Shown here: piece by piece, positions 1 through 6,569 of the stretch
How the letters are laid out: each line of letters begins with the position of its first letter
How positions within the stretch are numbered: position 1 is the stretch's first letter
Assembly: GCA_028290245.1 (NCBI GenBank)
Contig: JAQGKG010000243.1
Location: 1-6,597 of the forward strand
DNA from: Devosia sp.
GTDB lineage: Bacteria > Pseudomonadota > Alphaproteobacteria > Rhizobiales > Devosiaceae
Reading direction: 5' to 3'
Length of the DNA: 6,597 bases
Translations under genes and position numbers: made by a program
The notes under the pieces: model-generated
Seen by the model: only the letters and a program-made list of their open reading frames with translations
What the model was told of the DNA's origin: nothing
Databases searched by the model: none

Positions 1-74
1 GGCGGGCAAGCAGCCATCGCCGCAGAGGTGCCAAGCAGCAGGAAGGCGATAAATGCATTTAAGACCGGTTTCAT
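1..74 (-). CDS. 5' end of a gene for a secreted or lipid-free exported protein (truncated by window edge)
   Basis: Reading leftward from an ATG at 74-72, the first 24 codons form a textbook Sec signal peptide. A short n-region with one lysine (MKPVLNA) leads into a hydrophobic core (FIAFLLLG), then a small-residue c-region ending AAMA, then ACP. Cleavage after AMA is expected, giving a mature protein that begins Ala-Cys-Pro. There is no lipobox with Cys at +1, so it is more likely a periplasmic or outer-envelope protein than a lipoprotein. An in-frame ATG at 101-99 would add nine basic residues (MARLASHRR); neither start has a good ribosome-binding site. I prefer 74 because it gives the usual signal-peptide length. 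The rest of the gene lies outside the window, so no function can be named. It is divergent from valS. Confidence 0.7.
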   Translation of the reverse strand, partial: MKPVLNAFIAFLLLGTSAAMAACP

Positions 75-160
75 CCGTCGATGGGACGCCAACCGGGCCA
101 TGGATGCAAATCAGAATCGCGCCATCCGCCCCGTTACCGGCCACCCATGCGCGCTTGCCA

Positions 161-188
161 TTGACCCCGCACCTCGCATTTGATTGAA
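161..188 (+). promoter_or_regulatory. possible valS promoter (weak)
   Basis: A TTGACC hexamer at 161-166 resembles the alphaproteobacterial -35 consensus. The matching -10 position (183-188, ATTGAA, 16-base spacer) is a poor match to TATAAT. The location, about 70 bases upstream of the valS ATG, is reasonable, and nothing better is visible between the two divergent starts. Confidence 0.2.
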
Positions 189-208
189 GTCTGCCAACCT
201 GTTCATCC

Positions 209-237
209 GGCCCGCCAAGTCATCTGCCTGGCGGGTC
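209..237 (+). other. hairpin in the valS 5' leader
   Basis: CCCGCCA at 211-217 pairs perfectly with TGGCGGG at 229-235, and the stem extends by a G-T and a G-C pair (209-210 with 236-237), giving 9 pairs around an 11-base loop. It ends 20 bases before the valS start codon and has no T-tract, so it is not an ordinary intrinsic terminator. It could tune valS leader folding, serve as a dyad operator for the divergent pair, or be chance in GC-rich DNA. It lacks the recognisable features of a T-box leader. Confidence 0.35.
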
Positions 238-257
238 AATGCTGTTGCGAGTGACCT

Positions 258-3017
258 ATGCTTGAAAAGTCCTATGAGCCGAGCGCTGTCGAAGACCGCG
301 TCTATGCCGACTGGCTCAAGGCCAATGCCTTTGCCGCCGGGGCAGGGGCAGCGCCCGGTGCCGAGACTTTCACCATCGTCATTCCGCCGCCCAACGTCAC
401 CGGCTCGCTCCACATCGGCCACGCGCTGAACAACACGATCCAGGACATCCTGGTTCGCTTCAACCGCATGCTGAAAAAGGACGTGCTGTGGCAGCCCGGC
501 ACCGACCACGCCGGCATCGCCACCCAGATGATCGTCGAGCGCCAGTTGGCCGAGCGCCAGCAGCCGGGTCGCCGCGACATGGGCCGCGAGAAGTTCGTCG
601 AACGCATCTGGGAATGGAAAGCCGAAAGCGGCGGCACCATCATGAACCAGCTCAAGCGCTTGGGCGCTTCGGCTGATTTCTCGCGCGAACGCTTCACCAT
701 GGGTGAAAACGGCGCCGCCGACGACCAGATGGTCCAGGCCGTCACCAAGGTCTTCGTCGAGCTGCACAACCGCGGCCTGATCTATCGCGCCAAGCGCCTG
801 GTCAACTGGCACCCGGGCCTTGAAACAGCCATTTCCGACCTCGAAGTGGAAAACATCGAGATCAAGGGCCACATGTGGCACCTGCGCTATCCGCTGGCCG
901 ATGGCGTCACCTACCAGTTCCCCATCGCCCACGATGAGGACGGCAAGCCCACCGAATACGAGACGCGCGACTACATCGTCGTCGCCACTACGCGCCCCGA
1001 AACCATGCTCGGCGACTCGGGCATTGCCGTGCATCCGACCGACGAGCGCTATGCTCCGCTGGTCGGCAAGTTCGTCGATCTGCCACTGGTCGGCCGCCGC
1101 ATTCCCATCGTCGCAGACGAATATGCCGACCCGACCCTTGGCACCGGCGCCGTCAAGATCACGCCCGCCCACGATTTCAACGACTTCGAAGTCGGCGTCC
1201 GTAACAGCCTCGAACAGATCAACGTGTTCACCACCAATGGCAAGATCGTCTCGGATGAGTTCATCCCCGGCGCTTATCGTGGCCTCGATCGCTTCGCTGC
1301 CCGCAAGGCTATCGTTGATGACCTGACGGCCCTCGCTGAGGAAGACGCCACCCGTGGCCTCGATCATATCGAAGACAAGAAGATCATGGTGCCGCATGAC
1401 GAGAAGAGCAAACTCGTCGTCATCGAGCCCTTCCTGACCGACCAGTGGTGGGTCAAGGCCGACGTGCTGGCCCAGCCCGCCATGGCCGCCGTCCGCGAAG
1501 GCCGCACCAAGTTCGTGCCACAGCAGTACGAGAACACCTATTTCGCCTGGCTCGAAAACATCAAGCCATGGTGCATTTCGCGTCAGCTTTGGTGGGGTCA
1601 TCAAATCCCGGCCTGGTACGGCCCGGATAACCACGCCTTCGTCGCCTATGACGAAGCCGAGGCCCAGAAGCAGGCCGACGCGCATTACATGCAGCCGACC
1701 CAGATTCGGCGCGACGAAGACGTGCTCGATACCTGGTTCTCGTCCGCCCTCTGGCCGTTCTCCACTCTCGGCTGGCCGAATGACACGGCAGAGCTTCGCC
1801 GCTACTATCCCACCGACGTCCTCGTCACCGGCTTCGACATCATCTTCTTCTGGGTTGCCCGGATGATGATGATGGGCCTCGAGTTCCTCGACGAGGAGCC
1901 CTTCCATACGGTCTACATGCACGCCCTGGTCCGCGACGAGAAGGGCCAGAAGATGAGCAAGACCAAGGGAAACGTCATCGACCCGCTGGCGCTGATCGAC
2001 GAATACGGCGCGGATGCCACCCGCTTTACGCTGGCTGCCATGGCCGCGCAGGGCCGCGATCTCAAGCTGTCCCTTCAGCGTGTTGAGGGCTATCGCAACT
2101 TCGTCACCAAGATCTGGAACGCCGCCCGCTTCCTCGAAATGAATGAGTGCCGCCGCGTCGAGGGCTATGACCCGCGCGACAGCAAGCTGCCGCTCAACCG
2201 CTGGATCGTCGGTGCCACGGCACGCGGCGCCGCCGCCGTCACCCAGGGCATCGTCGACTACAAGTTCAACGAAGCCGCCAACTCGGCCTATGACTTCGTC
2301 TGGGGCACGTTCTGCGACTGGTATGTCGAATTCGCCAAGCCGGTCTTCATGGGCGCCGACGAAGCCGCCAAGGCCGAAACTCGCGCCACCGCTGCCTGGG
2401 CACTCGACCAAATCCTAACCATCCTCCACCCCTTCATGCCCTTCGTCACCGAAGAGCTGTGGGCCGAGACCGGCAAGTTCGGTACGCCGCGCAGCTCGAT
2501 GCTGATCCTCACCCAATGGCCGGACCTGGCTGACTTGGAAGACCCCGAAGCCGATGCCGAGCTCAACTGGCTAATCGACGTCATCACCAACGTCCGCTCG
2601 GTGCGCAGTGAGATGAACGTCCCCGCCGGCGTCAAGCTGCCCATCGTCGTGGTTGGGGCAGGGGACGTGACCCTGCGCCGCCTCGTCGCCGGCACCTCGC
2701 TGATCACCCGCCTCGCCCGCCTTGAGGAAATATCGCCGCAATCAACCGTCCCCGGCGAATCGGCGCAGTTCGTCGTCGGCGAAGCCACCTGGGCACTCCC
2801 TCTCGCTGGCGTCATCGACATCGCGGCCGAAAAAATTCGCCTCGAAAAGGAAGTCGGCAAGCTCGACGCCGAAATCAGCCAGATCGACAAGAAGCTCGGC
2901 AACGAGCAATTCGTCGCCAAGGCACCCCCCGAAGTGATCGAAGAACAAAAGGCCCGTCGTGAAGCCGCCATCGAACGGCGTCACTACATCCTCGAAGCGC
3001 TCAAGCGCCTGAGCTAG
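258..3017 (+). CDS. valS: valine--tRNA ligase (ValRS)
   Basis: Class Ia aminoacyl-tRNA synthetase that activates valine with ATP and charges tRNA-Val in the cytoplasm; essential for translation. The 919 residues fall in the normal bacterial range (E. coli has 951). Visible in order: PPPNVTG at 43-49 running into the HIGH motif at 52-55; the inserted CP1 editing domain with ATTRPETMLGD at 243-253 and GTGAVKITPAHDFND at 295-309, which hydrolyses Thr-tRNA-Val; the return to the catalytic core at CISRQLWWGHQIPAWY from 439; the KMSKS-type loop as KMSKT at 565-569; an anticodon-binding helical domain; and a charged C-terminal coiled coil from about 852 to the end (EKIRLEKEVGKL). PPPNVTG and the coiled coil favour ValRS over IleRS or LeuRS. 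An in-frame TGA at 252-254 sits just upstream, so the ATG at 258 is the earliest start; the Shine-Dalgarno is only a weak GAG(TGA). Oddities are Thr for the final Ser of KMSKS and NWHP where NWDP is common. The gene is intact and probably cotranscribed with the next one. Confidence 0.98.
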   Translation: MLEKSYEPSAVEDRVYADWLKANAFAAGAGAAPGAETFTIVIPPPNVTGSLHIGHALNNTIQDILVRFNRMLKKDVLWQPGTDHAGIATQMIVERQLAERQQPGRRDMGREKFVERIWEWKAESGGTIMNQLKRLGASADFSRERFTMGENGAADDQMVQAVTKVFVELHNRGLIYRAKRLVNWHPGLETAISDLEVENIEIKGHMWHLRYPLADGVTYQFPIAHDEDGKPTEYETRDYIVVATTRPETMLGDSGIAVHPTDERYAPLVGKFVDLPLVGRRIPIVADEYADPTLGTGAVKITPAHDFNDFEVGVRNSLEQINVFTTNGKIVSDEFIPGAYRGLDRFAARKAIVDDLTALAEEDATRGLDHIEDKKIMVPHDEKSKLVVIEPFLTDQWWVKADVLAQPAMAAVREGRTKFVPQQYENTYFAWLENIKPWCISRQLWWGHQIPAWYGPDNHAFVAYDEAEAQKQADAHYMQPTQIRRDEDVLDTWFSSALWPFSTLGWPNDTAELRRYYPTDVLVTGFDIIFFWVARMMMMGLEFLDEEPFHTVYMHALVRDEKGQKMSKTKGNVIDPLALIDEYGADATRFTLAAMAAQGRDLKLSLQRVEGYRNFVTKIWNAARFLEMNECRRVEGYDPRDSKLPLNRWIVGATARGAAAVTQGIVDYKFNEAANSAYDFVWGTFCDWYVEFAKPVFMGADEAAKAETRATAAWALDQILTILHPFMPFVTEELWAETGKFGTPRSSMLILTQWPDLADLEDPEADAELNWLIDVITNVRSVRSEMNVPAGVKLPIVVVGAGDVTLRRLVAGTSLITRLARLEEISPQSTVPGESAQFVVGEATWALPLAGVIDIAAEKIRLEKEVGKLDAEISQIDKKLGNEQFVAKAPPEVIEEQKARREAAIERRHYILEALKRLS

Positions 3018-3019
3018 GA
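3016..3019 (+). promoter_or_regulatory. ribosome-binding site overlapping the valS stop codon
   Basis: AGGA lies six bases before the ATG at 3026 and shares its first two bases with the valS TAG stop. Ribosomes finishing valS would end on this site, which suggests translational coupling and supports the 3026 start. Confidence 0.6.
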
Positions 3020-3025
3020 CCTGTT

Positions 3026-4036
3026 ATGGACGACATCATTCCCCGCGAGCCCCCCGCCCGTCACGTCGCCAATGGCATGGTCGGCGTCGGGGCGGTCCTG
3101 GTGTTTGACGGCAAAGGCGGCGTGGTTCGCCACGAGCCGACCGCCGAAGAACCCAAAGTGCCCGCCCGCGGCTTCAAGCTGGTCTGCGGCAATTCCAAAG
3201 CGCCCGAATTCAAGGTCTGGCTCAAGCAGGAGTTGGGAGAATTCAACGCCGACCTGCTGACGGTGCCGAGCACCCGTTCGCGCTGCACAGTCATCGAGGA
3301 TCGCGCCATGGTGATGATGCGGGTCGCGCGGCCCGGCGCCGAACCGCATGACATAGGCCGTCAATTGCTGACGCTGTGGATCGAGAAGGGGCGCGTCATC
3401 ATCGCGTCCGAGCTCAACATTCTCGATTTTCTTGGACTGACCAAGTGGGAGAGCTCCCACCACGCACCAGTGTCGCCGGCCGATCTCGTCGCCCGCCTCG
3501 GCCTGCGGGCCGCAGATCGGCTTGAACCGCTCGTTGAAATGCTTGGGGATCGTCTCGATAGCATCGAAGAAGCGTTGATCGTCCAAAACAATACCAAAAT
3601 GAACAGCCGCCTCGCCGAGCTGCGCCGCACTCTGATCAGCTTCCGTCGCATCGTCTGGCCGCAGCGCGACGTCCTCAACACGCTCGAGATCGAAGACCTT
3701 TCTCACTTCACAGCCCGTGACCGCCTACGCCTGCGCGAAGCCTCGGCTCGCTCAGCCCGCATCGGCGATGAGCTTCAGGCCCTCTCCGAGCGCGCCGTGC
3801 TGGTACACGAACAGATCATCGACGCCCGTGCCGAACAGATGAACCGCACCATGCTGATCCTCGCCGCCGTTACCGTGGTTTTCATGCCGCTAACCCTGCT
3901 GACCGGCGCCCTCGGTATGAACGTTTCCGGCATCCCCTTTGCCGACAATCCACATGCGTTCTGGACAGTGTGCCTGGCGCTATTTTTGCTCTCACTCGGC
4001 ATAGTCTGGTGGATGCGCGGCCAGCGGTGGCTGTAG
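3026..4036 (+). CDS. zntB: CorA-family (ZntB-like) divalent metal-ion transporter
   Basis: Inner-membrane, funnel-shaped pentameric channel or transporter of the CorA superfamily, moving Mg2+, Zn2+ or related cations. The 336-residue length fits ZntB/CorA (E. coli ZntB about 327, CorA 316). Residues 1 to about 265 form the large cytoplasmic domain, ending in a long charged helix (the stalk, roughly 190-270). TM1 spans about 276-296 (MLILAAVTVVFMPLTLLTG) and runs into the family signature GMN at 297-299, then VSGIP. TM2 spans about 311-330 (AFWTVCLALFLLSLGIVWW), and a short basic C-terminus follows (RGQRWL). Metal choice cannot be read from sequence: the GMN signature is shared, and the N-terminal domain looks closer to ZntB-type proteins, hence a tentative symbol. 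The start at 3026 lies 8 bases after valS with an AGGA site overlapping its stop, so it is likely the second gene of a valS transcript. No frameshift or missing segment is seen. Confidence 0.9.
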   Translation: MDDIIPREPPARHVANGMVGVGAVLVFDGKGGVVRHEPTAEEPKVPARGFKLVCGNSKAPEFKVWLKQELGEFNADLLTVPSTRSRCTVIEDRAMVMMRVARPGAEPHDIGRQLLTLWIEKGRVIIASELNILDFLGLTKWESSHHAPVSPADLVARLGLRAADRLEPLVEMLGDRLDSIEEALIVQNNTKMNSRLAELRRTLISFRRIVWPQRDVLNTLEIEDLSHFTARDRLRLREASARSARIGDELQALSERAVLVHEQIIDARAEQMNRTMLILAAVTVVFMPLTLLTGALGMNVSGIPFADNPHAFWTVCLALFLLSLGIVWWMRGQRWL

Positions 4037-4050
4037 AAAACAGGAAGAAT

Positions 4051-4163
4051 ACCCCACCTAGCCTCCCCCTGAAAAGGGGGAGGAATCCTATCGAGTTTTG
4101 GGGCACGATATCAGCCGATCACCAGCCGGATTCCTCCCCCTCAGGGGGAGGCTAGGTGGGGGT
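4051..4163. repeat. REPIN-like pair of inverted palindromic repeats
   Basis: The left unit (4051-4088) and right unit (4128-4163) are inverted copies that differ only by one C and three A's, separated by a 39-base spacer. Each unit holds its own perfect 9-bp palindrome: CCTCCCCCT with AGGGGGAGG. The left one is closed by a GAAA loop (4062-4083), the right one has a single C at its centre (4133-4151). Outside the palindromes both units share the CCACCTAG/CTAGGTGG tails. The layout, two REP-type palindromes in opposite orientation, matches REPIN elements and similar extragenic repeats. It sits between two convergent genes, so it could stop or stabilise transcripts from both sides, but neither hairpin has a following T-tract. 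No target-site duplication is visible, so it is not clearly a MITE. Confidence 0.85.
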
Positions 4164-4206
4164 GCCCAACAAAGACTCTCCCCCTAAATCCGCCCCGAAA
4201 CTCGAT
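4090..4206. repeat. inverted 15-base pair linking the repeat spacer to the 3' end of the ABC gene
   Basis: ATCGAGTTTTGGGGC in the repeat spacer (4090-4104) is the reverse complement of GCCCCGAAACTCGAT (4192-4206), which encodes the last residues of the ABC exporter, with one mismatch. In a rightward RNA the mismatch becomes a G-U pair, so a 15-pair stem is possible. In addition CTCCCCCT at 4178-4185, covering part of the exporter stop codon, is identical to half of the nearby palindrome, as if a third, partial repeat unit begins at the gene end. Confidence 0.6.
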
Positions 4207-6031
4207 GCAGCCCGGCGTAAATACCATCCGCCGCCATCAACGCATCATGCGTGCCTTCCTCACCCACCCCCTCCGGCGTCAGCACCACGATCCGGTCAGC
4301 ATGCCGCACGGTCGATAGCCGATGCGCGATGACGATCGTCGTTCGCCCCTTGGCCAGGCTCAGCAGCACCTGCTGCACCGCCCGCTCGCTTTCATTGTCC
4401 AGCGCACTGGTCGCCTCATCAAAAATTAGCATCGCCGGGTTCTTGAGAAATGCTCGGGCAATGGTTAGCCGCTGCTTCTGCCCACCCGATAGCTTCACGC
4501 CGCGCTGGCCGATGTTCGACTGATATCCCTCGGGCAATGCCATGATGAACTCATGCGCATTGGCCGCCCGCGCCGCCGCCACGATTTCGCCCTCGCTCGC
4601 CTCCGGTCGCCCATAACGCAGGTTGTCCTCGACCGTGCCGCCGAACAGATACACATCCTGCTGCACCACGCCGACGCTGCGCCGCAGCGACGCCAGCGTC
4701 ACATCCCGCACATCCCTGCCATCCACGGTGATAGCGCCCGCGGTCACGTTATAAAACCGCGGGATCAGCGCACACAGCGTGCTCTTACCCACCCCCGACG
4801 AGCCAACCAGCGCCACAAACTCGCCCGGTGCGATATCCAGCGACAGCCGACTAAACACCGGCGCAGAACCCTCGCCATAGCCAAAACTGACATCACGAAA
4901 GCTGATGGCGCCCCTGACCGCGCCGATGTCCACCGCACCCGCCCGGTCGGCGATGTCCGGCGCCTCTTCCAGCAACTCCATGGCACGCACGAACCCGGTG
5001 GCGCCCTCCTGCCAAAGCCGGATAAAATTATCCAGCCGCCGAACCGGATCGACCAGCACCCCAACGCAAAGCAGAAATGTCAGCATCTCGGCGACCGTCA
5101 GCTCGCCACTGAGAATGCGGATCGCTCCCGCAACGATCACCATGATTGTTACCAGTTGCGCAAAGCCGTCCATTCCGACCCAAAGCAGCGCCTCGCTCCG
5201 ATAGCCGGCAGCGCGGCTACGGAAGAAGTTCTGGTTCTCGGCCTCGAAGCGGCGCAATTCCTCTGCCTCATTGGCAAATGACTGCACCACGCGAATGCCG
5301 CCAAGCGCGTCTTCGACGCGCTCGTTGACCGCCGCGATATGCTCCTTGCTGGTCTTGAGCGCTACACTCATCCGGCCATTGAAATGGCTCGCATAGAGCA
5401 CCGCAAACGGCACCAGAACCGCGATCAGCCCAGCCAGCACCGGGTCAATAATGGTCAGCACCGCCATGGCGCCGCCAAATTTCAACACGCTGATGGCGAT
5501 GTCTTCGGGTCCGTGATGAAACAACTCGCCCAGCCACAGCGAGTCATTGCTGATCCGGCTCATCAATTGCCCGACGCGCTGCCGGTCATAAAAGCCGAAC
5601 GATAGCTTTTGGCAGTGCTCGAACAACTCCTTGCGGACATCTGCCTCGATGCGCGCGCCCATCACATGGCCCTGGTAGTCGACGAAATAGGTCGCCAACG
5701 CTTGCACGAGAAACACGCCGAGCATGAGCCCGCCCATGCTCAGGATTTGCAATAGGGCGTCGTTGGCCTGGGCAAGTTCAGGCAGCCGCGTCGTGATGTA
5801 GCTGGCGCAGAGCGGCAGGGCGATGGCGCTGGCCGCCACCAAGACGGCACAGCAAAGGTCGGCTACCAGCAGCGGCACATAGGGACGGTAGTAGCCGATG
5901 AACTTACGCGCTCGTGCGGCAGATCGAGCGGGGTCGCTCTGGCCTTTGGTCAGTCTTGCGAGAAGTTTGTAGAAGAAATGGCTACGGCCTGCGTCGCTGC
6001 GCAGCTCCGGCGACGAATTTTCCGAATGCAT
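4184..6031 (-). CDS. ABC exporter half-transporter (fused membrane and ATPase domains, MsbA/MdlB type)
   Basis: Inner-membrane ATP-driven exporter that works as a dimer; the substrate may be lipid, peptide or drug and cannot be told from the sequence. Of 615 residues, about 50-340 form the six-helix transmembrane domain (helices near 51-76, 91-115, 174-195, 196-216, 283-305 and 312-336). The nucleotide-binding domain follows with an aromatic A-loop at FGYG (383-386), Walker A GSSGVGKST at 410-418, Q-loop VQQD near 456-459, signature LSGGQ at 514-518, Walker B LIFDE at 535-539 with the TSALD D-loop, and the switch histidine H570 in AHRLST. All catalytic residues are present. The ATG at 6031 is preceded by an in-frame TGA at 6040-6038, and no ATG, GTG or TTG follows before the first helix, so this start is secure. 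Its Shine-Dalgarno (AGGA, 6046-6043) is about 11 bases away, longer than ideal. The N-terminal 45 residues before TM1 are charged and not recognised. The gene is convergent with zntB; a short ORF overlaps its start. MsbA itself is possible but unproven. Confidence 0.95.
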   Translation of the reverse strand: MHSENSSPELRSDAGRSHFFYKLLARLTKGQSDPARSAARARKFIGYYRPYVPLLVADLCCAVLVAASAIALPLCASYITTRLPELAQANDALLQILSMGGLMLGVFLVQALATYFVDYQGHVMGARIEADVRKELFEHCQKLSFGFYDRQRVGQLMSRISNDSLWLGELFHHGPEDIAISVLKFGGAMAVLTIIDPVLAGLIAVLVPFAVLYASHFNGRMSVALKTSKEHIAAVNERVEDALGGIRVVQSFANEAEELRRFEAENQNFFRSRAAGYRSEALLWVGMDGFAQLVTIMVIVAGAIRILSGELTVAEMLTFLLCVGVLVDPVRRLDNFIRLWQEGATGFVRAMELLEEAPDIADRAGAVDIGAVRGAISFRDVSFGYGEGSAPVFSRLSLDIAPGEFVALVGSSGVGKSTLCALIPRFYNVTAGAITVDGRDVRDVTLASLRRSVGVVQQDVYLFGGTVEDNLRYGRPEASEGEIVAAARAANAHEFIMALPEGYQSNIGQRGVKLSGGQKQRLTIARAFLKNPAMLIFDEATSALDNESERAVQQVLLSLAKGRTTIVIAHRLSTVRHADRIVVLTPEGVGEEGTHDALMAADGIYAGLHRVSGRI

Positions 6032-6086
6032 GATTGATCAGGTCCTGATGAGGATTTGTTTTCATCGTCCTGGACAGGGCTTTCAT
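5982..6086 (-). CDS. possible 34-residue leader ORF overlapping the ABC exporter start
   Basis: Begins MKALSRTMKTN and ends at a TAG at 5984-5982. A strong GAGGAG site (6098-6093) lies six bases before this ATG, and three bases before another ATG directly upstream (6089) that would add one Met. This is the best Shine-Dalgarno on the exporter side. The ORF runs 50 bases into the exporter gene in another frame, so the two products would share DNA. The product is small and basic (ending QRRRP) with no signal peptide, membrane helix or family that I recognise. It may be a leader peptide that governs access to the exporter start, or a chance reading frame. The same frame stays open further upstream but reads as Arg- and Cys-rich non-coding sequence. 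Confidence 0.4.
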   Translation of the reverse strand: MKALSRTMKTNPHQDLINHAFGKFVAGAAQRRRP

Positions 6087-6116
6087 CATGCACTCCTCGG
6101 TTTGAAATCTGCGAAC

Positions 6117-6145
6117 ACTATGCTTGTACGAGGATCGACGCACAA
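6117..6145 (-). promoter_or_regulatory. candidate promoter for the leader ORF and ABC exporter
   Basis: On the minus strand TTGTGC (6145-6140) and CATAGT (6122-6117) are separated by exactly 17 bases. They match 3 of 6 and 4 of 6 sigma-70 positions. Transcription would start near 6110, about 24 bases before the leader ATG and just upstream of GAGGAG. The palindrome CACATGTG (6147-6154) abuts the -35 side. Confidence 0.3.
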
Positions 6146-6167
6146 CCACATGTGTACGACAGGTATC

Positions 6168-6193
6168 GCGCTGTGCTGATTCAGCAACAGCGC
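6168..6193. promoter_or_regulatory. 26-base dyad, possible operator or activator site
   Basis: GCGCTGT (6168-6174) pairs with ACAGCGC (6187-6193), and the inner GCTGA pairs with TCAGC around a single T. The result is 12 pairs with one bulged A. There is no T-tract on either strand, so terminator function is unlikely. It is centred about 70 bases upstream of the start predicted for the exporter promoter, a position that suits a regulator-binding site. No known regulator consensus was recognised. Confidence 0.45.
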
Positions 6194-6415
6194 CTGTGAA
6201 TCCATTTTGCCCTCGTGCTCGGCAACACTTTGGCGATGTTTGTCGCCACAATCTCACCCTAAACGAGACGGCATAGGCATCTGGGGGCGGATGACCTGTG
6301 AGCAGCGTGGAAACCCGCGCGCTTGCATGTTTTTCTTCCCAAAGCCTGAGCCGACAACGTGGCCGATCTGGTCGTGCGATCTCGGCGCGGTGAAGCGACG
6401 ACGTGACAATACCTT

Positions 6416-6434
6416 CCAAGCGCCACGCGCTTGG
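6416..6434. other. perfect 8-bp hairpin with 3-base loop
   Basis: CCAAGCGC (6416-6423) and GCGCTTGG (6427-6434) are exact reverse complements around CAC. Without a T-tract on either side it is unlikely to be a standard terminator. It lies about 150 bases upstream of the rightward gene at 6583 and may be an operator or a transcript structure. Confidence 0.45.
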
Positions 6435-6521
6435 CGGAATCCGGTCACAAACGGAGTTTACCGAAAGATTAACGGATGCTTTCCGGGACCTAACCTCCTG
6501 ATAGGCACCAAAAACGATCGA

Positions 6522-6569
6522 GAGGCCTGAACGGGCCTCGGAACAAGGTTCGTCCGCAAGAATGCGGGC
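6522..6569 (+). promoter_or_regulatory. two tandem hairpins in the 5' leader of the downstream gene
   Basis: The first hairpin is GAGGCC (6522-6527) with GGCCTC (6534-6539) around TGAACG. The second is GTCCGCA (6552-6558) with TGCGGGC (6563-6569) around AGAA, seven pairs including one G-U. The second stem ends only three bases before the AAGGAG ribosome-binding site and leaves it unpaired. The pair could be a structured leader controlling the gene at 6583; no known riboswitch or thermosensor class was recognised. Confidence 0.4.

Noticed and set aside
111..2411. 766-codon open frame antisense to valS
   Set aside because: It lies opposite a clear valS with all catalytic motifs, and its Asp-, Gly-, Val- and His-rich composition is the usual mirror of GC-rich codon use. 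It has no recognisable domain.
2288..3706. Long antisense frames opposite the valS 3' end and the CorA-like gene (227 and 230 codons)
   Set aside because: They are shadows of confidently assigned genes; their Ser/Arg-rich or Asp/His-rich composition shows no domain.
4051..4163. MITE with terminal inverted repeats
   Set aside because: No target-site duplication flanks the element, and each arm has its own palindrome, which fits a paired REP-type repeat better.
4553..5281. 242-codon rightward frame opposite the ABC exporter
   Set aside because: It is antisense to the exporter's ATPase and membrane domains and is rich in His, Arg, Gln and Pro without any motif.
6436..6458. EcfG-type stress promoter (GGAAT followed by GTT)
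   Set aside because: The spacing between the elements is too short for the GGAAC-N16/17-GTT arrangement and the first element is imperfect.
6457..6472. CtrA-like site (TTTA then TTAA)
   Set aside because: The spacer is 8 bases rather than the 7 of the TTAA-N7-TTAA consensus, and the first half-site has a mismatch.
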